NCBI RefSeq assembly: GCF_048595755.1
Contig: NZ_CP184360.1
Span: 2,046,001-2,110,000 of the forward strand
Length of the DNA stretch: 64,000 nt
Direction: 5' to 3'
Origin: Luteococcus sp048595755
Lineage (GTDB): Bacteria > Actinomycetota > Actinomycetes > Propionibacteriales > Propionibacteriaceae
Both the position numbers and the translations under genes were made by a program. Below the pieces are notes generated by a model, which saw nothing but the letters and a program-made list of their open reading frames with translations, ran no database searches and was not told the origin of the DNA. Positions 1 through 9,594 of the stretch are shown in pieces (position 1 is the stretch's first letter; each line of letters begins with the position of its first letter).

Positions 1-679
1 CGACTTCGAGGTGGACGGTGTCAAGTACTCGCTGCAGGACGGCGACCACGTGGAGGCGGGTCAGCAGCTGACCGCCGGCACGATGGATCCGCAGGACGTG
101 CTGCGCGTGCGCGGCGTGCGCAAGGTGCAGGAGCACCTGGTGGACGAGGTCCAGAAGGTGTACGGCACCCAGGGCGCCCCGATCCATGACAAGCACATCG
201 AGATCATCATTCGCCAGATGCTGCGCCGCGTGACGGTGATCGACTCCGGCGACACGATGATGATGCCGGGTGAGCTGGTGGACCGTCCCACCTACGAGGC
301 CGAGAACCGCAAGGCCTTGGCCGAGGGTGGCAAGCCCGCCGAGGGTCGTCCGGTGCTGATGGGCATCACGAAGGCCTCGCTGGCAACCGAGTCGTGGCTG
401 TCGGCGGCCTCCTTCCAGGAGACCACCAAGGTGCTGACCGATGCCGCCATCCACGGCAAGTCGGACTCGCTGCGTGGTCTGAAGGAGAACGTGATCCTGG
501 GCAAGCTGATCCCGGCCGGTACCGGTCTGGAGCGCTACCGCAACATCCGTGTGGAGCCCACCGCAGAGGCGAAGGCCACCGCCTTCACCATGAGCTACGA
601 CCCGTTCGACTACGACTTCGGCACGGGCACGGGCGCGGCGGTTCCGCTGGAGGATCTCGACTTCGGCGACATGCGCTGA
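1..679 (+). CDS. rpoC: DNA-directed RNA polymerase subunit beta', C-terminal part (5' truncated by window)
   Basis: This is the last ~225 residues of the RNA polymerase beta-prime subunit, which forms part of the DNA clamp and active-site cleft. The gene enters from outside the window, so no start is visible. The visible part carries hallmark C-terminal stretches: DKHIEIIIRQMLRRV, the segment GITKASLATESWLSAASFQE, and LIPAGTG near the end. The tail is acidic (LEDLDFGDMR). A strong hairpin follows directly at 696-731. As in most bacteria, the str operon lies a short distance downstream, but here a MOSC gene is inserted between them. Confidence 0.98.
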   Translation, partial: DFEVDGVKYSLQDGDHVEAGQQLTAGTMDPQDVLRVRGVRKVQEHLVDEVQKVYGTQGAPIHDKHIEIIIRQMLRRVTVIDSGDTMMMPGELVDRPTYEAENRKALAEGGKPAEGRPVLMGITKASLATESWLSAASFQETTKVLTDAAIHGKSDSLRGLKENVILGKLIPAGTGLERYRNIRVEPTAEAKATAFTMSYDPFDYDFGTGTGAAVPLEDLDFGDMR

Positions 680-695
680 TCCTCATCTGATCCCT

Positions 696-731
696 GAGCC
701 GGGGTGCGTCCACCAGGACGCACCCCGGCTC
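696..731 (+). terminator. Rho-independent-type terminator after rpoC
   Basis: A perfect 16-bp stem (696-711 with 716-731) closes a 4-nt loop (ACCA) 17 nt after the rpoC stop codon. It is followed by a short T-containing tract (TTGCGTTT). It should end the rpoBC transcript before the MOSC gene. Confidence 0.9.
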
Positions 732-839
732 TTGCGTTTCGGCCGGTTGCCCGTACGCAAACAGAGAGCTGACAGGTGCTCACTGCCGTGGTGGCAACCA
801 AGGGCGGTGAGCTCGCTGTTTGCGGACGGCACGTGTGGC

Positions 840-845
840 TAACAT
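840..845 (+). promoter_or_regulatory. -10 box of a probable leaderless promoter (MOSC gene)
   Basis: TAACAT lies exactly 6 nt before the ATG at 852. No Shine-Dalgarno sequence fits in that gap, so the transcript probably begins at or near the start codon. No convincing -35 box is visible. Confidence 0.55.
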
Positions 846-851
846 GGCCCG

Positions 852-1517
852 ATGCGCATCCTCTCCACCAACATCGGCGCTCCGCGGCAGGACATTGCTG
901 GCTACCGACGTCCCACCGGACACGACAAGCGCCCCGTGGCGGCCATCACGGTCAGTGATCCCGGGCCGCGCAGCCCCGACGCTCCGCGCGCCTCGGGGGT
1001 GGAGGGTGACTTCGTGGGGGACCGCAAACACCACGGTGGCACCCACAAGGCGGTCTATGCCGTCGGCCGCGAAGACCTCGACCTGTGGGGAGAGCGGCTG
1101 GGGCGCCAGCTGCACGACGGCTGGATGGGCGAGAACCTCACCACCCAGGGCTGGGACCTCAACGCCTCGATCGTGGGGGAGCGCTGGCGTATCGGCGAGG
1201 CGGTGTTGCAGGTGAGCGTTCCCAGGATCCCGTGCCGAACCTTCCAGGTGGTCGCGGAGCGTCCCGGTTGGATCAAGGAGTTCATCGCCGGTGGGGGAGC
1301 CGGCACCTACCTGCGGGTGCTGCGCCCGGGCACGATCCGCCCCGGCGATGCGGTGGAGGTCTTCGACGTACCGAGCCACGGTGTGACCATCCGGCAGTTC
1401 TTCCAGGCCCGCACCAGCCACCCGGAGCTGGCCGAGCACGTGCTCAGCGCGGGTGGTCACCTCGACGAGGCCGATCGGGAGAAGCTGCAATCGCGTCTGA
1501 CGACGATTCTGGGCTGA
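852..1517 (+). CDS. MOSC domain-containing protein (YiiM-like)
   Basis: A 221-residue single-domain MOSC protein. MOSC domains (molybdenum cofactor sulfurase C-terminal) are sulfur-carrier or molybdopterin-binding modules; YiiM-type members reduce N-hydroxylated substrates. Seen here: HHGGTHKAVYA (about residues 57-67), GENLTTQG (about 94-101) and the PRIPCRTF segment (about 120-127) whose cysteine is the expected cofactor or sulfur ligand. The C-terminal part (GGGAGTYLRVLRPGTIRPGD) is typical. The ATG at 852 is preferred because it has a TAACAT box 6 nt upstream. The gene stands alone between the rpoC terminator and the rpsL promoter. The actual substrate cannot be told from sequence. Confidence 0.85.
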   Translation: MRILSTNIGAPRQDIAGYRRPTGHDKRPVAAITVSDPGPRSPDAPRASGVEGDFVGDRKHHGGTHKAVYAVGREDLDLWGERLGRQLHDGWMGENLTTQGWDLNASIVGERWRIGEAVLQVSVPRIPCRTFQVVAERPGWIKEFIAGGGAGTYLRVLRPGTIRPGDAVEVFDVPSHGVTIRQFFQARTSHPELAEHVLSAGGHLDEADREKLQSRLTTILG

Positions 1518-1536
1518 GCCCGCGGCGCCCCACGTT

Positions 1537-1565
1537 TTGACCCATGAGGCAGCGTCGAGTAGATT
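1537..1565 (+). promoter_or_regulatory. str operon promoter (rpsL)
   Basis: TTGACC (1537-1542) and TAGATT (1560-1565) are separated by 17 nt, a near-consensus housekeeping promoter. Transcription should begin near 1572, leaving about 200 nt of 5' leader before rpsL. The leader contains several short inverted repeats, for example GTGCG/CGCAC around 1653-1668, and no long open frame that looks coding. Confidence 0.75.
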
Positions 1566-1771
1566 TGCTACCTGTGCTCGATGAAATCGGGCCTCTGTGC
1601 GTGCCCTGGCAGTGGGGTCACCCTCCTAAACGTTGCGAGGTGGGTGGCAACGGTGCGGAGCTTCGCACTGCAGACAACTGCACCAGCTGGGGATAACGGT
1701 GGTCCACAACTGTTGTGCGGAAGCTGCAAGCCAGGGTTAGACCATCCAGACAACGAAAGAGATACCAGCCG

Positions 1772-2143
1772 GTGCCTACAATCCAGCAGCTGGTCCGCAA
1801 GGGCCGCACTGACAAGGTCAGCAAGAACAGTACGCCTGCGCTCAAGGGTTCGCCCCAGCGCCGTGGCGTGTGCACTCGCGTGTACACCACCACCCCGAAG
1901 AAGCCGAACTCGGCCCTCCGCAAGGTGGCTCGTGTCCGCCTCTCGTCCGGGATCGAGGTGACTGCCTACATTCCCGGTGTTGGCCACAACCTGCAGGAAC
2001 ACTCCATGGTGCTGGTCCGCGGCGGTCGTGTGAAGGACCTGCCCGGTGTTCGCTACAAGATCGTTCGTGGCTCGCTCGACACCCAGGGTGTCAAGGGTCG
2101 CAAGCAGGCTCGCAGCCGCTACGGCGCGAAGAAGGAGAAGTAA
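1772..2143 (+). CDS. rpsL: 30S ribosomal protein S12
   Basis: S12 sits at the decoding centre of the 30S subunit and controls translational accuracy. The 123-residue product starting at GTG 1772 begins with the canonical PTIQQLVRKGR; an upstream in-frame start would add 19 atypical residues. A purine-rich GAAAGAGA precedes the GTG by about 9 nt. Motifs TTTPKKPNSALRK and GGRVKDLPGVRYK are intact. Lys43 and Lys88, the classic positions of streptomycin-resistance changes, are both wild type. First gene of the str operon; its TAA overlaps the rpsG start. Confidence 0.98.
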   Translation: MPTIQQLVRKGRTDKVSKNSTPALKGSPQRRGVCTRVYTTTPKKPNSALRKVARVRLSSGIEVTAYIPGVGHNLQEHSMVLVRGGRVKDLPGVRYKIVRGSLDTQGVKGRKQARSRYGAKKEK

Positions 2144-2613
2144 TGCCTCGCAAGGGACCGGCGCCCAAGCGCCCTGTCATCGCCGATCCGGTCTACGGTT
2201 CGCCCCTGGTGACGCAGCTCGTCAGCAAGATCCTGGTTGACGGCAAGAAGACCACTGCCCAGGACATCGTCTACACGGCCCTCGAGGGAACCCGCGAGAA
2301 GACCGGTGTGGATCCCGTCCAGACCCTGAAGCGCGCGCTTGACAACATCAAGCCCTCGCTCGAGGTGAAGAGCCGCCGCGTTGGTGGCGCCACCTACCAG
2401 GTGCCGATCGAGGTCAAGCCGGCTCGCGCCACCACGCTGAGCATGCGCTGGCTGGTCACCTACTCGCGCGCCCGTCGCGAGAAGACGATGGCCGAGCGCC
2501 TGATGAACGAGATCCTGGACGCCTCGAACGGTCTGGGTGCTTCGGTCAAGAAGCGCGAGGACACGCACAAGATGGCCGAGGCCAACAAGGCATTCGCCCA
2601 CTACCGCTGGTGA
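2143..2613 (+). CDS. rpsG: 30S ribosomal protein S7
   Basis: S7 initiates assembly of the 30S head by binding the 3' domain of 16S rRNA and contacts the E-site tRNA. The product is 156 residues, the usual size. It starts MPRKGPAPKR and contains the conserved LVSKILVDGKK, SRRVGGATYQVP and MAEANKAFAHYRW tail. The ATG shares one base with the rpsL stop (TAATG), so translation is probably coupled. It is followed by two inverted repeats and a 125-nt spacer before fusA. Confidence 0.98.
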   Translation: MPRKGPAPKRPVIADPVYGSPLVTQLVSKILVDGKKTTAQDIVYTALEGTREKTGVDPVQTLKRALDNIKPSLEVKSRRVGGATYQVPIEVKPARATTLSMRWLVTYSRARREKTMAERLMNEILDASNGLGASVKKREDTHKMAEANKAFAHYRW

Positions 2614-2620
2614 TTCGTTG

Positions 2621-2690
2621 CCCCAACGTCGGAGACGGCGTTGGGGCGTCATCACGTCCGGGACGGGTTAGAATCCTGTCCCGGACGTGA
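2621..2690 (+). promoter_or_regulatory. Two consecutive hairpins in the rpsG-fusA spacer, with a possible fusA -10 box
   Basis: The first hairpin pairs CCCCAACG (2621-2628) with CGTTGGGG (2639-2646). The second is a perfect 13-bp inverted repeat (2652-2664 with 2678-2690) around a 13-nt loop. The loop holds TAGAAT (2669-2674), a good -10 hexamer, though no matching -35 is clear. Neither hairpin is followed by a T-run. They could attenuate, process or re-start transcription ahead of fusA. Confidence 0.55.
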
Positions 2691-2738
2691 TCTGTCCAAA
2701 CTGTCAAAACCCATTCAAAGATTTGAGGTTGAAGCCCT

Positions 2739-4838
2739 GTGGCCATCGACTTGAAGACTGACCTGGCCAAGGTCCGCAACATCGGCATCATGGCCCACAT
2801 CGACGCCGGCAAGACCACCACGACCGAGCGCATCCTGTTCTACACCGGTATCAACCACAAGATCGGTGAGACCCACGACGGTACCGCCACCATGGACTGG
2901 ATGGAGCAGGAGCAGGAGCGTGGCATCACGATCACCTCCGCCGCCACCACCTGCTTCTGGCACGACACCCAGATCAACATCATCGACACCCCCGGCCACG
3001 TGGACTTCACCGTCGAGGTGGAGCGCTCGCTGCGCGTGCTCGATGGTGCCGTCGCCGTCTTCGACGGTGTGGCCGGCGTGGAGCCGCAGAGCCAGACCGT
3101 GTGGCGCCAGGCCACCAAGTACGGTGTGCCCCGCATCTGCTACATCAACAAGCTCGACCGCACCGGTGCGAACTTCGACCACTGCATCAAGACCATCCGT
3201 GAGCGCCTGAACGCCACCCCGGCCATCATCCAGCTGCCGATCGGTGCCGAGTCGGACTTCATGGGCGTCGTCGACCTGGTCGAGATGAACGCCAAGACCT
3301 ACCGCGGCGAGACCGGCATGGGCGAGATGTACGAGGTCGAGGAGATCCCGGCCGACATGCTGGAGCAGGCCAAGGCCGCTCGCGCCGAGCTGCTGGAGGT
3401 CGTGGCCGAGGCCGACGACGACCTGATGATGATGTTCCTCGAGGGCGAGGAGCCCTCGGTGGAGCAGCTGAAGGCTGGCATCCGCAAGGGCGTCCTGGCC
3501 AACCAGTTCAACGCCGTCGTCTGCGGCACCTCCTTCAAGAACAAGGGTGTGCAGCCGCTGCTCGACGCCATCGTCGACTACCTGCCCTCGCCCCTGGACG
3601 TTCCGGCCATCGAGGGCTTCAAGCCCGGCGACGAGAGCGCCGTGCTGGAGCGCCACCCCAACACCGAGGATCCGCTGTCGATCCTGGCCTTCAAGGTCGC
3701 CGCCGATCCGCACCTGGGCAAGCTGACCTTCGTGCGCATCTACTCGGGTGTCCTGCAGGCCGGCACGCAGGTGCTCAATGCCACCAAGGGCAAGAAGGAG
3801 CGCATCGGCAAGATCTACCAGATGCACGCCAACAAGCGTGAGGAGATCGACGCGATCGGCGCCGGCATGATCGTCGCCGTGATGGGCCTCAAGGACACCA
3901 CCACCGGTGAGACCCTGTGCGATCCGGCCAACCCGATCATCCTGGAGTCGATGGAGTTCCCGGCCCCGGTGATCGAGCAGGCCATCGAGCCGAAGACGAA
4001 GTCCGACCAGGAGAAGCTGGGTGTCGCCATCCAGCGTCTGGCCGAGGAGGACCCCACCTTCCGCGTCCACACCGACGAGGAGACCGGCCAGACCATCATC
4101 GCCGGCATGGGCGAGCTGCACCTCGAGGTGCTGATCGACCGCATGAAGCGTGAGTTCAAGGTCGAGGCCAACATCGGCAAGCCGCAGGTGGCCTACCGCG
4201 AGACCCTGCGCCGCAAGGTGGAGAAGGTCGACTACACCCACAAGAAGCAGTCGGGTGGTTCGGGCCAGTACGCCAAGGTGATCGTCGACCTGGAGCCGCT
4301 GGAGCCGGGTTCGGGGTACGAGTTCGTCAATGCCGTCACCGGTGGCCGCATCCCCAAGGAGTACATCCCCTCGGTGGACGCCGGCATCAAGGAGGCCATG
4401 CAGTTCGGTGTGCTCGCCGGTTACCCGGTGGAGGACATCCGCGTGACCCTCACCGATGGCGCCTACCACGACGTCGACTCCTCGGAGATGGCCTTCAAGC
4501 TGGCCGGTTCGATGGTCTTCAAGGAGGCCGCTCGCAAGGCCGACCCGGCCATCCTCGAGCCGCTGATGGCCGTCGAGGTGACCACCCCGGAGGACTACCT
4601 GGGCACCGTCATCGGTGACCTGAACTCGCGCCGTGGCGCCGTCCAGAGCATGGACGAACTGCACGGCAACCGCGTGGTCCGCGCCCTGGTTCCGCTGAGC
4701 GAGATGTTCGGCTACGTGGGCGACCTGCGTTCCAAGACCTCGGGCCAGGCCTCGTACTCGATGGAGTTCCACTCCTACGGCGAGACCCCGAAGAATGTCG
4801 CCGACGAGATCGTGGCCAAGGCCAACGGCGGCGAGTGA
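2739..4838 (+). CDS. fusA: Translation elongation factor G
   Basis: EF-G is the GTPase that moves tRNA and mRNA through the ribosome and, with RRF, splits post-termination ribosomes. The 699-residue length is standard for all five domains. G1 AHIDAGKTT (residues 19-27), G3 DTPGH (about 83-87) and G4 NKLD (about 137-140) are intact. Domain IV includes GGSGQYAKVIVDLEP. The GTG at 2739 is preceded by GAGG/GAAG purine stretches. It is the third gene of the str operon, with its own upstream hairpins. The diverged paralogue EF-G2 is at 58987-61083. Confidence 0.98.
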   Translation: MAIDLKTDLAKVRNIGIMAHIDAGKTTTTERILFYTGINHKIGETHDGTATMDWMEQEQERGITITSAATTCFWHDTQINIIDTPGHVDFTVEVERSLRVLDGAVAVFDGVAGVEPQSQTVWRQATKYGVPRICYINKLDRTGANFDHCIKTIRERLNATPAIIQLPIGAESDFMGVVDLVEMNAKTYRGETGMGEMYEVEEIPADMLEQAKAARAELLEVVAEADDDLMMMFLEGEEPSVEQLKAGIRKGVLANQFNAVVCGTSFKNKGVQPLLDAIVDYLPSPLDVPAIEGFKPGDESAVLERHPNTEDPLSILAFKVAADPHLGKLTFVRIYSGVLQAGTQVLNATKGKKERIGKIYQMHANKREEIDAIGAGMIVAVMGLKDTTTGETLCDPANPIILESMEFPAPVIEQAIEPKTKSDQEKLGVAIQRLAEEDPTFRVHTDEETGQTIIAGMGELHLEVLIDRMKREFKVEANIGKPQVAYRETLRRKVEKVDYTHKKQSGGSGQYAKVIVDLEPLEPGSGYEFVNAVTGGRIPKEYIPSVDAGIKEAMQFGVLAGYPVEDIRVTLTDGAYHDVDSSEMAFKLAGSMVFKEAARKADPAILEPLMAVEVTTPEDYLGTVIGDLNSRRGAVQSMDELHGNRVVRALVPLSEMFGYVGDLRSKTSGQASYSMEFHSYGETPKNVADEIVAKANGGE

Positions 4839-4848
4839 CAAAGCTGTT

Positions 4849-4886
4849 CCGGGTGGGGCCGAGGAAGTTTTCTCGGCCCCACCCGG
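4849..4886 (+). terminator. Hairpin after fusA
   Basis: A perfect 15-bp GC-rich stem (4849-4863 with 4872-4886) with an 8-nt loop GAAGTTTT starts 10 nt after the fusA stop. There is no T-run, so it may terminate only partly or protect the 3' end of the transcript. Confidence 0.65.
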
Positions 4887-4905
4887 GCTGGCACCGGCAA
4901 CGAGT

Positions 4906-4934
4906 TTGACTCTGAGCCATTGGTGCACAAAACT
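4906..4934 (+). promoter_or_regulatory. Candidate tuf promoter
   Basis: TTGACT (4906-4911) has a strong -35 match and lies 17 nt before AAAACT (4929-4934), a weak -10. An alternative pair in the same stretch is TTGGTG (4920-4925) with TAGCCT (4942-4947). A separate promoter for tuf behind the fusA hairpin is common in actinobacteria. Confidence 0.45.
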
Positions 4935-5067
4935 TGGACGGTAGCCTTGCCCACCGTTTGGTGAGCAAGCTCGGCAAGTATGAAGACCTCGGTGCGGGAC
5001 AACCCCGGGCCGGTTAAACACCAGTACGCCCCGCGGAGAGCGTGGCGGCAATCCAGAAGGAGCCCAA

Positions 5068-6261
<1,194 letters not shown>

Positions 6262-6304
6262 CCCTGTCACCCACGATCTGAATCACGGCGAGAAGCCTGA
6301 TCAA

Positions 6305-6342
6305 AAGCAGGGCCCCGATCCGCAAGGATCGGGGCCCTGCTT
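6305..6342 (+). terminator. Strong hairpin terminator after tuf
   Basis: A perfect 17-bp stem (6305-6321 with 6326-6342) carries a GCAA tetraloop, 43 nt after the tuf stop. It should end the str operon transcript. Confidence 0.85.
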
Positions 6343-6400
6343 GATGTCGAGGGACTTGATGTTCTGATGAGCGTCGTGAGTTACTTCGTGGGCCAAGACA

Positions 6401-6435
6401 GAGGGGCCGCGCACCCGGATGGTGCGCGGCCCCTC
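6401..6435. terminator. Hairpin in the tuf / LysM convergent spacer
   Basis: A perfect 15-bp stem (6401-6415 with 6421-6435) with a 5-nt loop lies 30 bp from the stop codon of the minus-strand LysM gene. It most likely terminates that gene and may act in both directions. Confidence 0.7.
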
Positions 6436-6465
6436 CGCGTGGCGTTGTTGGTCACAAGACCTGGA

Positions 6466-7038
6466 TCACTCCGGGATCACGAAGACCTGACCGGGGTAGA
6501 TGAGGTCGGGGTTCTCGATGTTGTTCGCGCGAGCGATGTCCATGTAGTTCACACCGAACTTCGCGCCGATCTCGCTCAGGTTGTCGCCGGGCTTCACGGT
6601 GTAGGTGCGCTGCTTGCTGGCGGCTTCCTGCTTGGCCTTCTGGTCGGCCTCGCGCTTGGCGGCGGCCTCCTGCTCGGCCTTCTCCTTGGCCTTCTGCTCG
6701 GCTTCGGCCTTGGCGGCGGCTTCCTGCTTGGCCTTCTGGTCGGCCTCGCGCTTGGCGGCGGCCTCCTGCTCGGCCTTCTCCTTGGCCTTCTGCTCGGCTT
6801 CGGCCTTGGCGGCGGCTTCCTGCTTGGCCTTCTGGTCGGCCTCGGCCTTGGCACGGGCCTCGTCCTCGGCCTTCTGCTGGGCGTCGAGCTCTGCCTGGGC
6901 CGCAGCGGCGGTGGCCTCATTGCTGGCCTGCTGCTGATCGATGCGAGCCTGGTCGTCAGGCGACACCTCGGGCGCCGGCTGTGCGGCGTCGTCCTTGTTT
7001 CCGCTCAGCTTGTCCTTGATGCTGTCGAACAGTCCCAT
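6466..7038 (-). CDS. LysM domain protein with a long charged coiled-coil region
   Basis: A 190-residue protein with three parts. An N-terminal amphipathic stretch (MGLFDSIKDKLSG) is followed by a ~100-residue Ala/Lys/Glu/Gln-rich segment that should be helical or coiled coil. A C-terminal LysM module (about 145-190: TYTVKPGDNLSEIGAKFGVN ... IYPGQVFVIP) should bind glycan chains of peptidoglycan. There is no signal peptide. The start MGLFDS resembles that of cytoplasmic LysM proteins such as E. coli Kbp, but the BON domain of Kbp is missing. ATG 7038 was chosen over an upstream in-frame start because AAGGA lies 6 nt before it. The helix is built from an exact 96-bp DNA repeat. Role unknown; it is a candidate cytosolic or unconventionally exported wall-associated protein. 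Confidence 0.8.
   Translation of the reverse strand: MGLFDSIKDKLSGNKDDAAQPAPEVSPDDQARIDQQQASNEATAAAAQAELDAQQKAEDEARAKAEADQKAKQEAAAKAEAEQKAKEKAEQEAAAKREADQKAKQEAAAKAEAEQKAKEKAEQEAAAKREADQKAKQEAASKQRTYTVKPGDNLSEIGAKFGVNYMDIARANNIENPDLIYPGQVFVIPE
6625..6841. repeat. 96-bp tandem repeat inside the LysM gene
   Basis: Copies begin at 6625, 6721 and 6817 (the third is partial). The unit is 96 bp, or 32 codons, so copy-number changes keep the reading frame. It encodes the unit beginning READQKAKQEAAAK. The two full copies look essentially identical, which suggests recent duplication or active homogenisation. Confidence 0.9.
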
Positions 7039-7199
7039 GAGGTCCTTCTTCCTTGGGTACGGGTTGCCCCCACACGGGAGCGTTGACACCACGGTAGCGG
7101 CGCGAGCGCTCCTGCGCTGGGCTGCACGAGCGACTTATGCCGGGGGCGGAACACTGCACGGGCTTCGGGGCCCGGTCAGGCACGTTGGGTACGGCAGGC

Positions 7200-9467
7200 T
7201 CAGGCGCGTACCAGCACCGCAACGGGGGAGTGGTCCATCAGCTGGCCGAGTCCAATCCGCCCACCGACGCGCTGCTGGCCGAGCTGTTCGACCCACTCAC
7301 CGTCCAAATCAATGGTGGTGTCCTGCCAGCCCCCCAGGTTCTGCAGACGGTGCGGCAGTCGCGTGGCGAGGGCCACCAGACCACTGCGCTCGAAGCCCAG
7401 CAGATGGCCGGCCGCCAGACCCGAGGCCACGACCGGACGGTAGCCGGTGAACAACTCGGGGCGCTCACGGCGCAGGGTGAGCACGGTGCGAACCAGCTTC
7501 TGCTTGTAGGCCGGATCCAGCGGGTCGCTGCTGTCGGTGTCGAGCAGTTGACGCAACTGGTCGAAGTGCACGGCCCGACGGTTGTCGGGATCGACGAGCG
7601 AGTCGTCCCAGATCTCGGTGCCCTGGTAGACGTCGGGAATGCCCGGCATCGTCAGCTGGACCAGCTTCTGCGAGAGGCTGTTCCAGTGCCCCAGGGGGGT
7701 GAGGACGCGTTGCAGTTCATGCCAGGCCTGCGCCAGGGCCTCATCGTCATAGGCCGCGTCGATCGCCTGGTGCACGGCGGTCTCGAAGCCAGCGTCGGGT
7801 TCGATCCAGTTGGTCGCCAGACCGGCCTCGCGCATCGCCTTGACGGCGTAGTCGTGCAGCCGCTGCCGCTCCACCGGTCCGACGCCTGCCAGGGTCTGCG
7901 CCAACAGATGGGCAAAGGTGGGTTCGGGGATGCTCGTGCGAGCCTGGAAGACATCCGCGAAGGCCGCCCACTGTTCGGGAAGCTCGGCCAGGGCCGCCAA
8001 CCGGGCCCGGACGTCCTCACCGCGCTTGGTGTCGTGGGTCGACAGGGCCGTCATGGAGCGCGGCAGCACGAGTTCACGACGTTCCATCGCACGATGGAAG
8101 GTGTTCAGGTCGATGCCGAAGCCCTGCGGATGACCGCCCACCTCATTGAGGGCGACGAAACGATTCGCGCGATACCACGCGGTGTCCTCCACGCCCTTGG
8201 CCATGACAGCACCGGTGAACTGCTGGAAGCGCAGTGCGGCCTCGTTGCGGCCATCCAGCAGTTGGGCTTCCAGCACGTCCAGCACCGGGCCGAGCTCGGG
8301 CAGGTCGTGGCGGGTGTTCCCCAGGGCAGCGGTCAGGGCGCGATCATCCTCGGGCAGGTAGCTGCGGTAGAATTCCATCCGGGCGGCCACTTCCTGCATG
8401 GCGCGGGCGGCATCCTCGCGGCTGAGGTCCGCCAGGTCCAGGGCGTCGAGGATGCGACGCATCTCTGCCCCGAACATGGTCTGGGCCATCCATCGCTTGC
8501 CCACCAGGATGTGCTGCTCCACGTCGAGCTCGTCCCCGGTGCGCTCCAGGTAGTCCCTGGTGAAGAAGTCCTCCGCGCTGGAGTCGACGAAGACCTGGTT
8601 GACCTCGGTCATCGCGTCGTAGCCACTGGTGCCGTCCATCGCCCAGTCGGGCACCGGTTCTGCGTGCTCCAGGATCTTCTCGGCGATCAGCCACTGCTCG
8701 GGGCACAGCTCGCGCAGCCGGGCGAAATAGCCCCGGGGATCACGCAGACCATCGGGGTGGTCGATGCGCAGCCCCTCGATGCCGTCCTCCCGGACCATCC
8801 GCAGGACCCGCTCGTGCGTCGCGTCGAAGACCGCCGGGTCCTCCACCCTCAACCCGGCCAGGGTGGCGACGGTGAAGAAGCGACGGTGGGTGAGCAGGTC
8901 ATTGCCCTGCGATCCCGGGATCAGCTCGTAGTGCTGGCGCTGGTGCACCTCACGGGGACTGTCACCGGGCTGGGCCGTTCCTTCGGCCACCGGGAAGCGG
9001 TGTTCGTAGAAGCGGAGCTCGCGCAGGTCGTCGCTGAGCTCCAGCCTGTCGAGGTCATCCGGACTGCCCAGCACCGGGACGGTGATCCGGGGTGCGCTCC
9101 AGTCGATGTCGAACCAGTCCGCGTAGTCGGAGTCCTGGCCGTGGGCCAGCACACTCCACCAGGCCGGATTCTCCCAGGCCTTGGCGATGCCCAGATGGTT
9201 CGGGACGATGTCGACGACGATCCCGAGCCCCTTGCCTCGGGCAGCGCTGACCAGCTCGCGCCAACCGTCCTCGCCACCACGTTGCGGATCGATGGTGGTG
9301 GGATCGGTGACGTCGTAACCGTGCCCAGAGCCGGTGGTGGAGGTCAGCACGGGGGAGAGGTAGATCGCCCCCACGCCCAGGGCGTCCAGGTAGTCGACCA
9401 GCGCCGCCGCATCCTGCAGCCGGAAGTCGGGGGTGATCTGCAGCCGGTAGGTGGAGGTGGGAGTCAT
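7200..9467 (-). CDS. treY: Malto-oligosyltrehalose synthase
   Basis: TreY (GH13 family) converts the reducing-end glucose of maltodextrins into a terminal trehalosyl unit, which TreZ then releases as trehalose. The 755-residue product matches the family length. Seen: STYRLQITPDF near the N-terminus, YLSPVLTSTTGSGHGYDV, the catalytic-region motifs EGLRIDHPDGLRDP and LIAEKILE, and GVEDTAWYR and STHDTKRGEDVRARL further on. ATG 9467 is chosen because TAGGCT lies 7 nt upstream (probable leaderless start); an in-frame start 17 codons earlier gives a basic, unconserved extension. Its partner treZ begins 54 kb away at 63354, so the usual treXYZ cluster is split. Confidence 0.95.
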   Translation of the reverse strand: MTPTSTYRLQITPDFRLQDAAALVDYLDALGVGAIYLSPVLTSTTGSGHGYDVTDPTTIDPQRGGEDGWRELVSAARGKGLGIVVDIVPNHLGIAKAWENPAWWSVLAHGQDSDYADWFDIDWSAPRITVPVLGSPDDLDRLELSDDLRELRFYEHRFPVAEGTAQPGDSPREVHQRQHYELIPGSQGNDLLTHRRFFTVATLAGLRVEDPAVFDATHERVLRMVREDGIEGLRIDHPDGLRDPRGYFARLRELCPEQWLIAEKILEHAEPVPDWAMDGTSGYDAMTEVNQVFVDSSAEDFFTRDYLERTGDELDVEQHILVGKRWMAQTMFGAEMRRILDALDLADLSREDAARAMQEVAARMEFYRSYLPEDDRALTAALGNTRHDLPELGPVLDVLEAQLLDGRNEAALRFQQFTGAVMAKGVEDTAWYRANRFVALNEVGGHPQGFGIDLNTFHRAMERRELVLPRSMTALSTHDTKRGEDVRARLAALAELPEQWAAFADVFQARTSIPEPTFAHLLAQTLAGVGPVERQRLHDYAVKAMREAGLATNWIEPDAGFETAVHQAIDAAYDDEALAQAWHELQRVLTPLGHWNSLSQKLVQLTMPGIPDVYQGTEIWDDSLVDPDNRRAVHFDQLRQLLDTDSSDPLDPAYKQKLVRTVLTLRRERPELFTGYRPVVASGLAAGHLLGFERSGLVALATRLPHRLQNLGGWQDTTIDLDGEWVEQLGQQRVGGRIGLGQLMDHSPVAVLVRA

Positions 9468-9474
9468 GGTTGAG

Positions 9475-9480
9475 AGCCTA
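9475..9480 (-). promoter_or_regulatory. -10 box of a probable leaderless treY promoter
   Basis: Read on the minus strand, TAGGCT is followed by 7 nt and then the treY ATG. No Shine-Dalgarno sequence is present in between. Confidence 0.6.
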
Positions 9481-9582
9481 GTGCCGCATCGGCGTGGGGT
9501 CTTCGGGCGCGCACGCATTCAGCTGTTGGCCGAGCGGGACGCCATGGGCGCGAGGCAGCGGGGTGGGTCCCTTCCGTCCGGC

Positions 9583-9588
9583 TACCGT
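9583..9588 (+). promoter_or_regulatory. -10 box of a probable leaderless promoter (DUF4112 gene)
   Basis: TACCGT lies 6 nt before the GTG at 9595, divergent to the treY promoter about 100 bp away. Confidence 0.5.
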
Positions 9589-9594
9589 GGACGG

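Noticed and set aside
1566..1771. A short leader-peptide gene upstream of rpsL
   Set aside because: Open frames exist but none has a ribosome-binding site plus a plausible composition; the region fits an untranslated leader.
6625..6841. Regularly spaced repeats that might suggest a CRISPR array
   Set aside because: The 96-bp units are contiguous, in frame and encode part of the LysM protein helix; there are no unique spacers and no cas genes.
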